Source: Caryophanales bacterium UBA3375 (GTDB lineage: Bacteria; Bacillota_I; Bacilli_A; UBA3375). Taken from it: a stretch of DNA of 38,123 bases. The translations under genes were made by a program, and so were the position numbers. Each line of letters starts with the position of its first letter. The stretch's first letter is position 1. Below the pieces are notes generated by a model that did not search any database, was not told the origin of the DNA, and was given only the letters and a program-made list of their open reading frames with translations. The DNA is taken from the NCBI GenBank assembly GCA_002359095.1, contig DEQD01000042.1, forward strand, positions 1 to 38,123, in the 5' to 3' direction. This document shows positions 8,390 to 16,189 of the stretch, piece by piece.

Positions 8390-10343
8390 TAAGATTGATA
8401 ATTTTTGTGTTAACCATATCCGTGCATTTGGAATGGATGTTATTGATAAAGCTAAAAGTGGGCATCCAGGAATTGTTTTAGGAGCTGCTCCTATCATTCA
8501 TACGTTGTATACACGTATTTTAAATACAACAAGCCTACATCCTAACTATTATAACCGCGACCGTTTTATTTTATCGGCTGGACATGGATCAATGCTGTTG
8601 TATACGGTTTTACATTTAGCAGGATTTCCATTTAGTAAAGAAGATTTATTATCTTTTAGACAATTAAACTCTAAATGTGCGGGACATCCAGAGCATAATG
8701 TTAGTTTAGGAATTGAAACAACAACAGGTCCACTAGGACAAGGAATTGCGAATGCAGTTGGATTAGCTGTAGCTTCTAAGCATTTACAAAGTAAATATAA
8801 CAAAAAAGATTTAAACGTAGTCGATAATTATATTTATGCTTTGTGCGGTGATGGAGATTTGCAAGAAGGAGTTGCTTTAGAAGCAATCAGTTTTGCTGGA
8901 CATAATAAATTAGATAATTTAATTATTTTATTTGATTCAAATGATATTCAATTAGATGGTGCTACAAACTTAACGGTTTCTGAGGATGTTAAAAAGAAAT
9001 TTGAATCGATGAATTGGGCATATTTAAAAGTAGAAGATGGTAATGATTGTGATGCAATTGCCAATGCTATTTTGGAAGCTAAAAAACAAACTCGTCCTGT
9101 CTTAATTGAGATTAAAACAATTATTGGTCATGGATCAAGTATGGCAGGAACTAGTGATGTTCACGGAGCTCCAATCGGTTTAGAAAAAACAAAACAATTA
9201 AAGCAAAATTTAGGAATTTCAGAAGAATTATTTAATTTACCTCAAGAAGTGTATGACTTTTATAATGAGCATGCTTTAAATCGTTCGGAAAAAGAATATC
9301 AAAAGTGGATTAATACATTAAATTCTTATAAAGAAAGATATCCACAAGAATATGAAGAATTTATGCATTTTGTTAACGATGATTTTGAGTTAGATATCGA
9401 TAAACTTGATGATTTTGATACTAATACAAAAGAAGCAACGCGTGATACGTGTGGTAAATTGTTAAAAACTATTGGTAATTTAATGCCTAATTTTATTGGT
9501 GGATCTGCTGATTTAATTAAGTCAACAAAAGCTAAAGGTGTTGATGGTGATTTCTCAAGTAATAATTATGCGGGTAGAAATATCAATTTTGGCGTTCGTG
9601 AACATGCAATGGGGGCGATTTGTAATGCCATTAATTTATATGGTGGATTTAAATCATTCTCATCAGGATTCTTTGTGTTCAGTGATTATTTAAAACCGGC
9701 ATTAAGAATGGCTGCTTTAATGGAATTACCAGCGTTATTTATTTTCTCTCACGACACAGTTTGTGTTGGTGAAGATGGTCCAACTCATGAACCAATTGAA
9801 CAATTTACAATGTTAAGAAGTATTCCAAATTTTAATGTGATTCGTCCTTGTGATGCAGTAGAGACAAAAGCTGCATTAATTCACGGATTGCAAAAGAATA
9901 AATATCCGACATGTATTACAACTACAAGACAACCACTACAAACATTATCAGAAACAAGTGTTGAAAAAGCTTTAAAAGGAGCATATATCGTTAGAGATTA
10001 TACAAACTTTGAAGGAATCATTATCGCGAGTGGTTCAGAAGTCAGTTTAGCATTAGATGTGGCTGATAAATTAGCTTTAGAAGGTATTTACGTTCGTGTT
10101 GTTTCAATGCCTTCGATGTTCTTATTCGAAAAACAATCGGATGAATATAAGGAAGAAATTTTACCAAGAAGTGTTGAAAAACGTTTATCTTTAGAAATGG
10201 CTTCGACGATGCCTTGGTATAAATATGCTAAAAATTGTTATGGTATTGATCGTTTTGGTATATCTGCACCATTAAAAGAAATTCCAGAATACTTTGGATT
10301 TACAGTTGAAAATATCGTTAAAGTATATAAAAACATTAAATAA
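8382..10343 (+). CDS. tkt: Transketolase
   Basis: Thiamine-diphosphate enzyme of the non-oxidative pentose phosphate pathway, moving two-carbon units between ketoses and aldoses. The full 653-residue length fits the family. Motifs: substrate and cofactor residues in AKSGHPG and AGHGSMLLY; TTGPLGQGIANAVG; the thiamine-pyrophosphate motif GDGDLQEGVALEA with NDIQLDG; and the pyrimidine-domain GEDGPTHEPIEQ. GAGGAAG lies within the end of the upstream gene, and the ATG overlaps that gene's stop by 8 bases. Transcription probably ends at the hairpin starting 8 bases after the stop. Confidence 0.98.
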   Translation: MINKIDNFCVNHIRAFGMDVIDKAKSGHPGIVLGAAPIIHTLYTRILNTTSLHPNYYNRDRFILSAGHGSMLLYTVLHLAGFPFSKEDLLSFRQLNSKCAGHPEHNVSLGIETTTGPLGQGIANAVGLAVASKHLQSKYNKKDLNVVDNYIYALCGDGDLQEGVALEAISFAGHNKLDNLIILFDSNDIQLDGATNLTVSEDVKKKFESMNWAYLKVEDGNDCDAIANAILEAKKQTRPVLIEIKTIIGHGSSMAGTSDVHGAPIGLEKTKQLKQNLGISEELFNLPQEVYDFYNEHALNRSEKEYQKWINTLNSYKERYPQEYEEFMHFVNDDFELDIDKLDDFDTNTKEATRDTCGKLLKTIGNLMPNFIGGSADLIKSTKAKGVDGDFSSNNYAGRNINFGVREHAMGAICNAINLYGGFKSFSSGFFVFSDYLKPALRMAALMELPALFIFSHDTVCVGEDGPTHEPIEQFTMLRSIPNFNVIRPCDAVETKAALIHGLQKNKYPTCITTTRQPLQTLSETSVEKALKGAYIVRDYTNFEGIIIASGSEVSLALDVADKLALEGIYVRVVSMPSMFLFEKQSDEYKEEILPRSVEKRLSLEMASTMPWYKYAKNCYGIDRFGISAPLKEIPEYFGFTVENIVKVYKNIK

Positions 10344-10350
10344 CAAAATT

Positions 10351-10377
10351 AGGAAGGCTTTGTCTTCCTTTTTGTTT
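10351..10377 (+). terminator. Terminator after transketolase
   Basis: AGGAAG (10351-10356) pairs with CTTCCT (10364-10369) over a 7-base loop, followed by TTTTTGTTT. Confidence 0.8.
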
Positions 10378-10394
10378 CCATCGGAGGTGACAAA

Positions 10395-11198
10395 ATGAAA
10401 GTTAATTTACATATGCATTCAAATATTAGTGATGGTTTAGACAGTATTTCTGAGTTAGCTACGAAAATAAATGATAATCCAGGAATTTACGCTTTAACGG
10501 ATCACGATACTATTAAAGGGGTAAGTGAGCTAAGAAGGTTAGTTTCGGATAAAGTAACTATTATTAATGGGTGTGAAATTACAACCAGTATTGATTGTTA
10601 TATGAAAAAAGCAGTCATTCATTTAGTTGCCTTGGATTATGATGAAGAAATAATGATTGAAAAAATGCAACAGTATAATACAATTATGCGTAAAAGAATG
10701 GAAGCATTACTTGAAGTTATGGCAAAAGATGGTTATATTATTGAAATTAATGATGAAATCATTACGAAGAAAAAAATTGCTATAGCTTTGTGTAAGAAAA
10801 AATATGCAGAAAATATGAAAGATGCGTTTGCAGTTATTAATCAATACCCTTTTTATAAGATGTTTTTTTATTCTATTTGTGATGTGATAAAATTTGTTCA
10901 TCAAGCTAAAGGGAAAGTTATTTGGGCACATCCTTATAATATTTTTGTTGATGGAAAAGTTAAAGTGTTAAATAACGCTCAAGTTTGTTCTTTAGTCGAA
11001 AAATTTAGTTTATTAAATTTAGATGGAATAGAAAGTCTTTATGATTTATATGAAGATGAAAAGAGAACTTTTTTGTCATCATTAGCTCAAAAATATAATT
11101 TATTAGAATCAATTGCAACTGACTATCACAATAAAGAAAACAAAAAAAAGCTTTATTTAGAAGTGTCAGAACAACGATTAAGACGAATCATAAAATAG
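10395..11198 (+). CDS. PHP-domain phosphoesterase
   Basis: 267-residue metal-dependent phosphoesterase of the PHP family, resembling the YciV/RNase AM group that acts on nucleotides or RNA 5' ends. The metal-ligand set looks complete: H6 and H8 (LHMHSN), D13, D36 and H37 (LTDHDT), E61 (NGCEIT), H179 (WAHPYN), D243 and H245 (TDYHNKE). CGGAGGTGACAAA supports the ATG. The downstream Y-family polymerase uses a ribosome site overlapping this stop, so PHP protein, polymerase and YolD form one operon. PHP domains also occur as proofreading or accessory modules of replicative polymerases, which makes the pairing interesting, but a general nucleotide phosphatase is equally possible. No clear own promoter was found behind the transketolase terminator. 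Confidence 0.88.
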   Translation: MKVNLHMHSNISDGLDSISELATKINDNPGIYALTDHDTIKGVSELRRLVSDKVTIINGCEITTSIDCYMKKAVIHLVALDYDEEIMIEKMQQYNTIMRKRMEALLEVMAKDGYIIEINDEIITKKKIAIALCKKKYAENMKDAFAVINQYPFYKMFFYSICDVIKFVHQAKGKVIWAHPYNIFVDGKVKVLNNAQVCSLVEKFSLLNLDGIESLYDLYEDEKRTFLSSLAQKYNLLESIATDYHNKENKKKLYLEVSEQRLRRIIK

Positions 11199-11207
11199 GT
11201 GATCATT

Positions 11208-12455
11208 ATGTATATTTGCGTTGATTTAAAATCTTTTTATGCCTCTTGTGAATGTATTTCGCGTTCATTAGATCCAATGAAGACACCTCTTGTTGTAGCA
11301 GATGAGTCACGTGGTAGAGGAGCTATTGTTTTAGCTATATCGCCATATTTGAAAAGATTGGGTATTAAAAATCGTTGTCGACTTTTTGAAATACCGAAAA
11401 ATTTACCGTGTATTATTGCTAAACCACGAATGAAAGAATATATTAAATATTCCACAGAAGTCTATAAATGCTATTTAGAGTTTTTTTCAAAAGATGATAT
11501 TCATGTTTATTCAATTGATGAGGTTTTTATTGATATTAGTAGTTATTTAAATTTGTATTTAAAATCGCCTTTAGAAATTGGAAAAATGGTAATTGAAAGA
11601 ATTTATCAAAAGACAAAATTGACTGCTACTTGTGGAGTCGGAAGTAATTTATTCTTAGCGAAGATTGCTATGGATATTTATGCGAAAAAAAATCAAACAA
11701 ATATTGCATTTTTAGATGAAGAGATATATCGTATGGAATTATGGGATTACCCACACTTGGAAGATTTTTGGCAGATTGGCAAAGGTTTAACTGCTAAATT
11801 ACATCAAATGGGGATTAAAACGATGCGCGATATTTGTCAAACACCTGAGGAAAAATTATATCGTGCTTTTGGTGTTAATGCTAAAAATTTAATCGATCAC
11901 GCTTATGGTAAAGAAGAATGTACGATGCAAGATATCAAAGAATATAAACCTGAATCGCGTAGTTTAAGTTTTGGACAAACATTTTGTGAAGATTACTCAT
12001 TTCAAGAAGCTATTTTAGTTATTAAAGAATTAGCTGAAATATCATCACTTGAATTGTTGCGGAAAAATTTAGTTGCGAAGACGATTGTTCTTTCTATTGG
12101 TTTTTCTCACTCGTATAATATGAAACCAATGACTGTTAGATCGACACTAGAAATTTATACAAATAGTTATACTGTTTTAAAAAAAGCCTTTGTTGATTTA
12201 TTTAGTCGTGAGGTTCCTAAAATCAAAATCCGCAAGATTAGTGTTGGATTTAGTAATCTTAAAGAAGAATCAGTGATTGTTTATGATCTTTTTACAGATG
12301 TAAATGAATTAGAAAAAGAAAAACATTTAAATAAGTCATTATTAGCAATTAAAGATCGTTATGGTAAAAGTGCTGTTTTTCGTGCGATGGATTTACAAGA
12401 CAAAGCCATTACTTTAAAACGCAATAAATTAGTAGGAGGACATAATGGTGAATAA
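11208..12455 (+). CDS. yqjW: Y-family translesion DNA polymerase (PolY2/UvrX type)
   Basis: Low-fidelity polymerase that replicates past DNA lesions. Catalytic metal ligands are D6 (CVDLKSFYAS, with the dNTP-contacting aromatic residues) and D104/E105 (YSIDEVFID). A helix-hairpin-helix thumb region and a little-finger domain follow, giving 415 residues. The MYICVDLKSFYAS opening and an adjacent YolD gene place it with the Gram-positive UmuC-like group (B. subtilis YqjW/UvrX) rather than DinB Pol IV. The frame runs back to a GTG at 11199, but AGGTGAT at 11197-11203 correctly positions the ATG at 11208, so that start is chosen. YqjW is LexA-controlled in Bacillus (known); no SOS box was seen near this operon. 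Confidence 0.94.
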   Translation: MYICVDLKSFYASCECISRSLDPMKTPLVVADESRGRGAIVLAISPYLKRLGIKNRCRLFEIPKNLPCIIAKPRMKEYIKYSTEVYKCYLEFFSKDDIHVYSIDEVFIDISSYLNLYLKSPLEIGKMVIERIYQKTKLTATCGVGSNLFLAKIAMDIYAKKNQTNIAFLDEEIYRMELWDYPHLEDFWQIGKGLTAKLHQMGIKTMRDICQTPEEKLYRAFGVNAKNLIDHAYGKEECTMQDIKEYKPESRSLSFGQTFCEDYSFQEAILVIKELAEISSLELLRKNLVAKTIVLSIGFSHSYNMKPMTVRSTLEIYTNSYTVLKKAFVDLFSREVPKIKIRKISVGFSNLKEESVIVYDLFTDVNELEKEKHLNKSLLAIKDRYGKSAVFRAMDLQDKAITLKRNKLVGGHNGE

Positions 12456-12744
12456 AAAGGCTAAACAATTCATGCCATTTGATGCATTAGATGGTTATCA
12501 AGATAGTTTACGAGATGTGGAAAAAATCAAAATTTCTAAACCAATTTTATCCGAAGATGATTATGAACGTTTAAATGCAGCATTCTTTCAGGTTAAAAAA
12601 GGAATGTTTTTAAGTTTTAGGTATTACGAGTTAGGGCAAATAATCGAGGTAACAGGTGTTGTTAGTCGAATTGATTTGGTTAATCGATATTTTAAAATAG
12701 CTGATCGTAAGTTCACGCTTGATGATATTATTGAAATAATATAA
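12445..12744 (+). CDS. YolD-like protein, partner of the Y-family polymerase
   Basis: 99-residue small protein with the family's characteristic opening AKQFMPFDALDGYQDSLRD and a beta-rich C-terminal half. YolD-like genes are regularly linked to UvrX/YqjW polymerases in Bacillota (yqjX in B. subtilis) and have been proposed as functional counterparts of UmuD. It overlaps the polymerase stop by 11 bases and has AGGAGG five bases before ATG, so production of the two proteins should be tightly coupled. The mnmG promoter begins inside its last codons. Confidence 0.92.
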   Translation: MVNKKAKQFMPFDALDGYQDSLRDVEKIKISKPILSEDDYERLNAAFFQVKKGMFLSFRYYELGQIIEVTGVVSRIDLVNRYFKIADRKFTLDDIIEII

Positions 12745-12759
12745 AAAAAATGATAAAAT
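12731..12759 (+). promoter_or_regulatory. Promoter of mnmG-rsmG
   Basis: TTGAAA (12731-12736), 17-base spacer, TGATAAAAT with hexamer TAAAAT (12754-12759) and the extended TG. The -35 lies inside the end of the YolD-like gene. Start of transcription expected near 12766, before AGAGGTGA. Confidence 0.75.
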
Positions 12760-12785
12760 TTATTTTGCGATTAGAGGTGAAAAAA

Positions 12786-14636
12786 ATGTATGATGTTTTA
12801 GTTGTTGGTGGTGGACATGCGGGATGTGAGGCTTGTTTAGCTCCTGCTCGAATGGGACTAAAAACCGCTTTAATAACGGGAAATAAAAAAATGATTGCAT
12901 CGATGCCATGTAATCCAAGCGTTGGAGGTCCAGCTAAAGGAATTGTGGTTCGTGAAATTGATGCGCTTGGTGGTCAAATGGGTAAAAATGCTGATTTGAC
13001 TCAAATTCAAATGAAAATGCTAAATGTTTCAAAAGGTCCAGCGGTTCGAGCATTACGTGCTCAAAGTGATAAAATAGATTATCCCCGCTTTATGCAGGAA
13101 ACATTAGAAAAACAAGAAAATTTAGACATTATTGAAGCTTTGGTCTTTGACCTAATTGTCGAAGATGAAACGGTTAAAGGTGTCGTTTTAGAAGATGGTA
13201 CTAAAATATTAGCTCAAAAAGTTATTTTAACTACTGGTACATATTTACAAAGTCGCGTTTTAATTGGACACGATATTTTTAATCAGGGACCAGATAATGA
13301 AAGAACAACAACAGGGTTAAGCAATTGCTTGCGTCAATTAGGTTTTACTGTTCAAAGATTAAAAACAGGAACGCCACCGCGTATTAAAACAAATACGATT
13401 GACTTTTCTAAAACGACTGTTCAACCAGGAGATGAATTATTGCAATATTTCAGCCATGATGAAAAAGTATCTAGTGTTTCAGGAGTAAGTGTTCCGTGTT
13501 ATTTAACATATACAAATAAAGAAATTCATCAAATTATCATGGATAACTTAGAAAAATCAGCGATGTATGGTGGAGTAGTTGAGGGGATAGGACCTCGTTA
13601 TTGTCCATCAATTGAAGATAAAGTTGTACGTTTTAATGATAAAGAGCGTCATCAAATCTTTTTAGAGCCAGAAAGTATTCATTTAGATGAAACTTATGTA
13701 CAAGGATTTTCTACATCTATGCCAAAAGATGTTCAAGAGAAAATGGTTCACTTATTACCGGGATTGGAAAATTGTATTATTTCTAAATATGCTTATGCAA
13801 TTGAATATGATGCAATTGATCCAACAGAGCTATATCCAACATTAGAAACAAAATTAGTTAAAAATTTATATACTGCTGGACAAATTAATGGGACTAGTGG
13901 ATATGAAGAAGCAGCATGTCAAGGTTTAATGGCTGGAATTAATGCTGGATTAAGTTTACAAAACAAAGAACCACTTATCTTAAAACGTCATGAAGGTTAT
14001 ATTGGTTTGTTGATTGATGATTTAGTTACTAAAGGAACAAAAGAACCGTACCGTCTTTTAACAAGTCGAAGTGAATATCGTTTATTACTTCGTCATGACA
14101 ATGCTGATTTACGTTTACGTAAATATGGATATTATGCAGGATTAATTGATGAACAACGTTATCAAAAATTATTAGAAAAAGAAGAACAAATTACTAAATT
14201 ATTAAATTTATTTAAAGAGATGAAAGTTAAAGTTACAAGCGATTTAAATGAAAAATTAGTATCTATTAATTCAACTCCTTTAAAAGATGGATGTAGTTTG
14301 TATGAGTTAAGTAAAAGACCGGAGATTCACTTCAATCATATTAAAGAATTTTTTAATATTGATGCAAGTGATGAAGTAATGCAACAAGTTGAAATTCAAA
14401 TTAAGTATGAGGGATATATTCAAAAAGAAATAAGACAAGTAGAAAAAATTAAATTGGTTGAAGAAAAATTAATTCCATCCTCTATCAATTATGATAATGT
14501 TCATAATATTGCTTTAGAAGCACGTGAAAAATTAAAAAGAATTAAACCTCTAACGATTGGGCAAGCATCACGTATTAGCGGAGTTAATCCAGCAGATATT
14601 GCCGTATTGTTAGTGTATATTGAAACTATTAAGTAA
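12786..14636 (+). CDS. mnmG: tRNA uridine 5-carboxymethylaminomethyl modification enzyme MnmG (GidA)
   Basis: FAD-dependent subunit that works with MnmE to add the carboxymethylaminomethyl group to wobble U34 of several tRNAs. It opens with the dinucleotide-binding motif VVGGGHAGCEA. Other family landmarks are MPCNPSVGGPAKG, LKTGTPPRI, CPSIEDKVVRF, and the C-terminal RSEYRLLLRHDNADLRL and NPADIAVLL. Start chosen at 12786 (616 residues): it follows AGAGGTGA and is the usual family start, while the upstream ATG at 12750 overlaps the promoter. Its partner mnmE is 20 kb away on the other strand (34499-35848), whereas in many Bacillota mnmE-mnmG-rsmG are contiguous. Confidence 0.98.
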   Translation: MYDVLVVGGGHAGCEACLAPARMGLKTALITGNKKMIASMPCNPSVGGPAKGIVVREIDALGGQMGKNADLTQIQMKMLNVSKGPAVRALRAQSDKIDYPRFMQETLEKQENLDIIEALVFDLIVEDETVKGVVLEDGTKILAQKVILTTGTYLQSRVLIGHDIFNQGPDNERTTTGLSNCLRQLGFTVQRLKTGTPPRIKTNTIDFSKTTVQPGDELLQYFSHDEKVSSVSGVSVPCYLTYTNKEIHQIIMDNLEKSAMYGGVVEGIGPRYCPSIEDKVVRFNDKERHQIFLEPESIHLDETYVQGFSTSMPKDVQEKMVHLLPGLENCIISKYAYAIEYDAIDPTELYPTLETKLVKNLYTAGQINGTSGYEEAACQGLMAGINAGLSLQNKEPLILKRHEGYIGLLIDDLVTKGTKEPYRLLTSRSEYRLLLRHDNADLRLRKYGYYAGLIDEQRYQKLLEKEEQITKLLNLFKEMKVKVTSDLNEKLVSINSTPLKDGCSLYELSKRPEIHFNHIKEFFNIDASDEVMQQVEIQIKYEGYIQKEIRQVEKIKLVEEKLIPSSINYDNVHNIALEAREKLKRIKPLTIGQASRISGVNPADIAVLLVYIETIK

Positions 14637-14649
14637 GGATGTTGGGAAA

Positions 14650-15351
14650 ATGAATTTTAAGGAATTATTATTAGAAGATTTTAATATAAACTTGACAAAA
14701 GAAATGGAAGAACAATTTAGTCAATATTTTGCATTTTTAGTAGAATTTAACAGCCATACTAATTTAACAAGTATTACTGATGAAGAAGGTGTTTATATTA
14801 AACATTTTTATGATTCTATTTCTTTATGTAAAGGGTACGATTTTACAAAAGCAATTAATTTGTGTGATATCGGAGCAGGAGCAGGTTTTCCTTCTATTCC
14901 CTTAAAAATTGTTTTCCCGCATATTAAAGTAACAATCATTGACTCATTACAAAAAAGAACTGTTTTTTTACGTGAATTGATAGTTCGTTTAGGATTAAAA
15001 GATGTTAATATCATTCATTCGCGCGCGGAAGAATATGCCGTTATGCATCGCGAAGAATTCGATGTTGTTACAGCAAGAGCTGTAGCTAGGTTAAATATTT
15101 TATCAGAACTATGTCTACCTTTGGTAAGTGTTGGTGGATATTTTATTAGCCCTAAAGCTGCATCATCTGATGAAGAATTAAAAGAAGCTATGAATGCCAT
15201 TGCAACATTAGGTGGTAAATTAGAAGAAGATGTTACCTTTAGATTACCGTTAGAAGAATCAGTACGTCATCTATTAGTTATTAATAAAATTAAAGAAACA
15301 AATAAAAAGTATCCACGAAGTTTTGCGAAAATGAAAAAAAATCCACTATAA
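14650..15351 (+). CDS. rsmG: 16S rRNA (guanine527-N7)-methyltransferase
   Basis: SAM-dependent methyltransferase that modifies G527 in the 530 loop of 16S rRNA. The 233-residue length fits. It has the SAM-binding GAGAGFPSIPLKI, then IDSLQKRTVFLREL, the TARAVARL segment, and SPKAA. The ATG at 14650 is 13 bases after the mnmG stop, preceded by TTGGG; an upstream open stretch in frame overlaps mnmG and is not used. The mnmG-rsmG order matches the conserved oriC-proximal arrangement of Bacillota. Confidence 0.97.
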   Translation: MNFKELLLEDFNINLTKEMEEQFSQYFAFLVEFNSHTNLTSITDEEGVYIKHFYDSISLCKGYDFTKAINLCDIGAGAGFPSIPLKIVFPHIKVTIIDSLQKRTVFLRELIVRLGLKDVNIIHSRAEEYAVMHREEFDVVTARAVARLNILSELCLPLVSVGGYFISPKAASSDEELKEAMNAIATLGGKLEEDVTFRLPLEESVRHLLVINKIKETNKKYPRSFAKMKKNPL

Positions 15352-15372
15352 TATATATATAAGGATAGTGGA
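15342..15372 (+). promoter_or_regulatory. Stem-loop with possible promoter before the DUF951 gene
   Basis: TCCACTA (15342-15348) is complementary to TAGTGGA (15366-15372), with an AT-only loop containing TATAAT (15347-15352). TTGCGA 18 bases upstream of that hexamer could serve as -35. It could be a weak processing hairpin or a promoter region. Confidence 0.4.
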
Positions 15373-15385
15373 GTAGGAGGATTCT

Positions 15386-15565
15386 ATGTATAAGTTAGAT
15401 GAAATTATTGAAACAAAGAAACCACATGTTTGTAAATCTAATAAGTGGAAAGTGATTCGTATTGGAGCTGATATCAAATTAGAATGTGTCGGTTGTGGAC
15501 GAATTATTATGATTCCTAAAAGAGAGTTAGACAAAAAGGTCAAAATGAAGAAAAATAATGACTGA
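15386..15565 (+). CDS. DUF951 (YyzM-like) small protein
   Basis: A 59-residue protein. The family pattern is clear: KKPHVCKSNKWKVIRIGADI, then CVGCGRIIMIPKREL. Three cysteines and a histidine (PHVC, CVGC) may bind a metal. AGGAGG at 15375-15380, five bases before the ATG, is one of the best ribosome sites in the window. DUF951 genes sit near rsmG, noc/parB or ychF around the origin in many Bacillota; the function is unknown. It ends at TGA. Confidence 0.92.
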   Translation: MYKLDEIIETKKPHVCKSNKWKVIRIGADIKLECVGCGRIIMIPKRELDKKVKMKKNND

Positions 15566-15607
15566 TCGATGTTAAAAAATATTTTTTAAAAAAATTAAAA
15601 AAAACTC

Positions 15608-15636
15608 TTGCAATTTAAAAATAAATATAGTAGAAT
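15608..15636 (+). promoter_or_regulatory. Promoter of tRNA-Tyr
   Basis: TTGCAA (15608-15613), exactly 17 bases, TAGAAT (15631-15636). A-tracts at about 15591-15604 upstream resemble an UP element, fitting a stable-RNA promoter. A perfect AT palindrome (15572-15589) just upstream may weakly terminate the DUF951 transcript. Confidence 0.75.
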
Positions 15637-15675
15637 ATAAAAGCGCGGTAATGATGCGCAAAAAATTAAATAAAT

Positions 15676-15759
15676 GGATGGGTAGCGAAGAGGCTAAACG
15701 CGGCAGACTGTAAATCTGTTCCTTCGGGTTCGGGGGTTCGAATCCCTCCCCCTCCACCA
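15676..15759 (+). tRNA. tRNA-Tyr (anticodon GTA), encoded CCA
   Basis: Class II tRNA of 84 bases: acceptor GGATGGG, D arm with GCG/CGC stem, anticodon loop CTGTAAA, long variable arm containing the CCTTCGGG tetraloop stem, GGTTCGAAT T loop, discriminator A and genome-encoded CCA. The acceptor has an unusual T4-C69 mismatch (15679 against 15752), and the T stem has one G-U pair. All tyrosine identity features seen are normal, so it is probably functional. Confidence 0.97.
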
Positions 15760-15772
15760 GTTTGAAATAAAT

Positions 15773-15808
15773 AAAGACTAAACAATCAAGTTTAGTCTTT
15801 TCTTTTTA
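15773..15808. terminator. Bidirectional terminator after tRNA-Tyr
   Basis: AAAGACTAAAC (15773-15783) and GTTTAGTCTTT (15790-15800) form a perfect 11-bp stem with a 6-base loop. TCTTTTTATT follows on the plus strand and ATTTATTT on the minus strand, so it can serve tRNA-Tyr and the convergent GtrA gene, which ends at 15806. Confidence 0.85.
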
Positions 15809-16177
15809 TTTATTTGTTTTAATGAATAAAACTTTAGTTATAATGTAATTCAAAACCCCGATTACGATATTAGTTATAACTTTACTATAAAATGGTTTTA
15901 TCATTAACTTTCTAATAAAGATAAATAGAACTATTGTTTCAACAATGAATGTTGATATTCTACCCAGAGCAAATTCATTAAATTGTTTTAATGACATTTT
16001 CTCATTTTCAAATACAAACAATGCATTTGTAATATAACAAAATACAACACTTACAAACCAAGCTACTAAGTTATCAAATACTATATTATCGTTGTATAGA
16101 TGAATTATATCAAATACAACAATATTAACTATAGCAGCAAGTGTTCCCCAGAATGAATATTTAATTATTTCTTTCAT
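15806..16177 (-). CDS. GtrA-family membrane protein
   Basis: 123 residues with four predicted membrane helices and the GtrA-like pattern: IIKYSFWGTLAAIVNIVVF at the start, Asn-rich second helix end (YITNALFVFE), and NYIITKVLFI at the end. GtrA proteins are thought to help move polyprenyl-linked sugars across the membrane for cell-surface glycosylation. The gene follows the lipoprotein gene by 12 bases with no visible Shine-Dalgarno, suggesting coupled translation. No glycosyltransferase is adjacent, so the substrate is unknown. Confidence 0.88.
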   Translation of the reverse strand: MKEIIKYSFWGTLAAIVNIVVFDIIHLYNDNIVFDNLVAWFVSVVFCYITNALFVFENEKMSLKQFNEFALGRISTFIVETIVLFIFIRKLMIKPFYSKVITNIVIGVLNYIITKVLFIKTNK

Positions 16178-16189
16178 AATTATTTAATT

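Noticed and set aside
10344..10394. An SOS (LexA) box upstream of the PHP-polymerase operon was sought.
   Set aside because: No CGAAC-N4-GTTCG-like sequence was found between the transketolase stop and the PHP start.
11199..11207. GTG start for the Y-family polymerase directly after the PHP stop.
   Set aside because: It would lie within the AGGTGAT ribosome site; the ATG at 11208 is correctly spaced and matches the family start.
12750..12785. Upstream ATG giving mnmG twelve extra residues.
   Set aside because: These codons overlap the -10 region and the ribosome site; the family begins at MYDVLVVGGG.
15650..15810. An integrated element at the tRNA-Tyr 3' end.
   Set aside because: No integrase gene and no second copy of the tRNA 3' end was found in the window; only the strand switch is noted.
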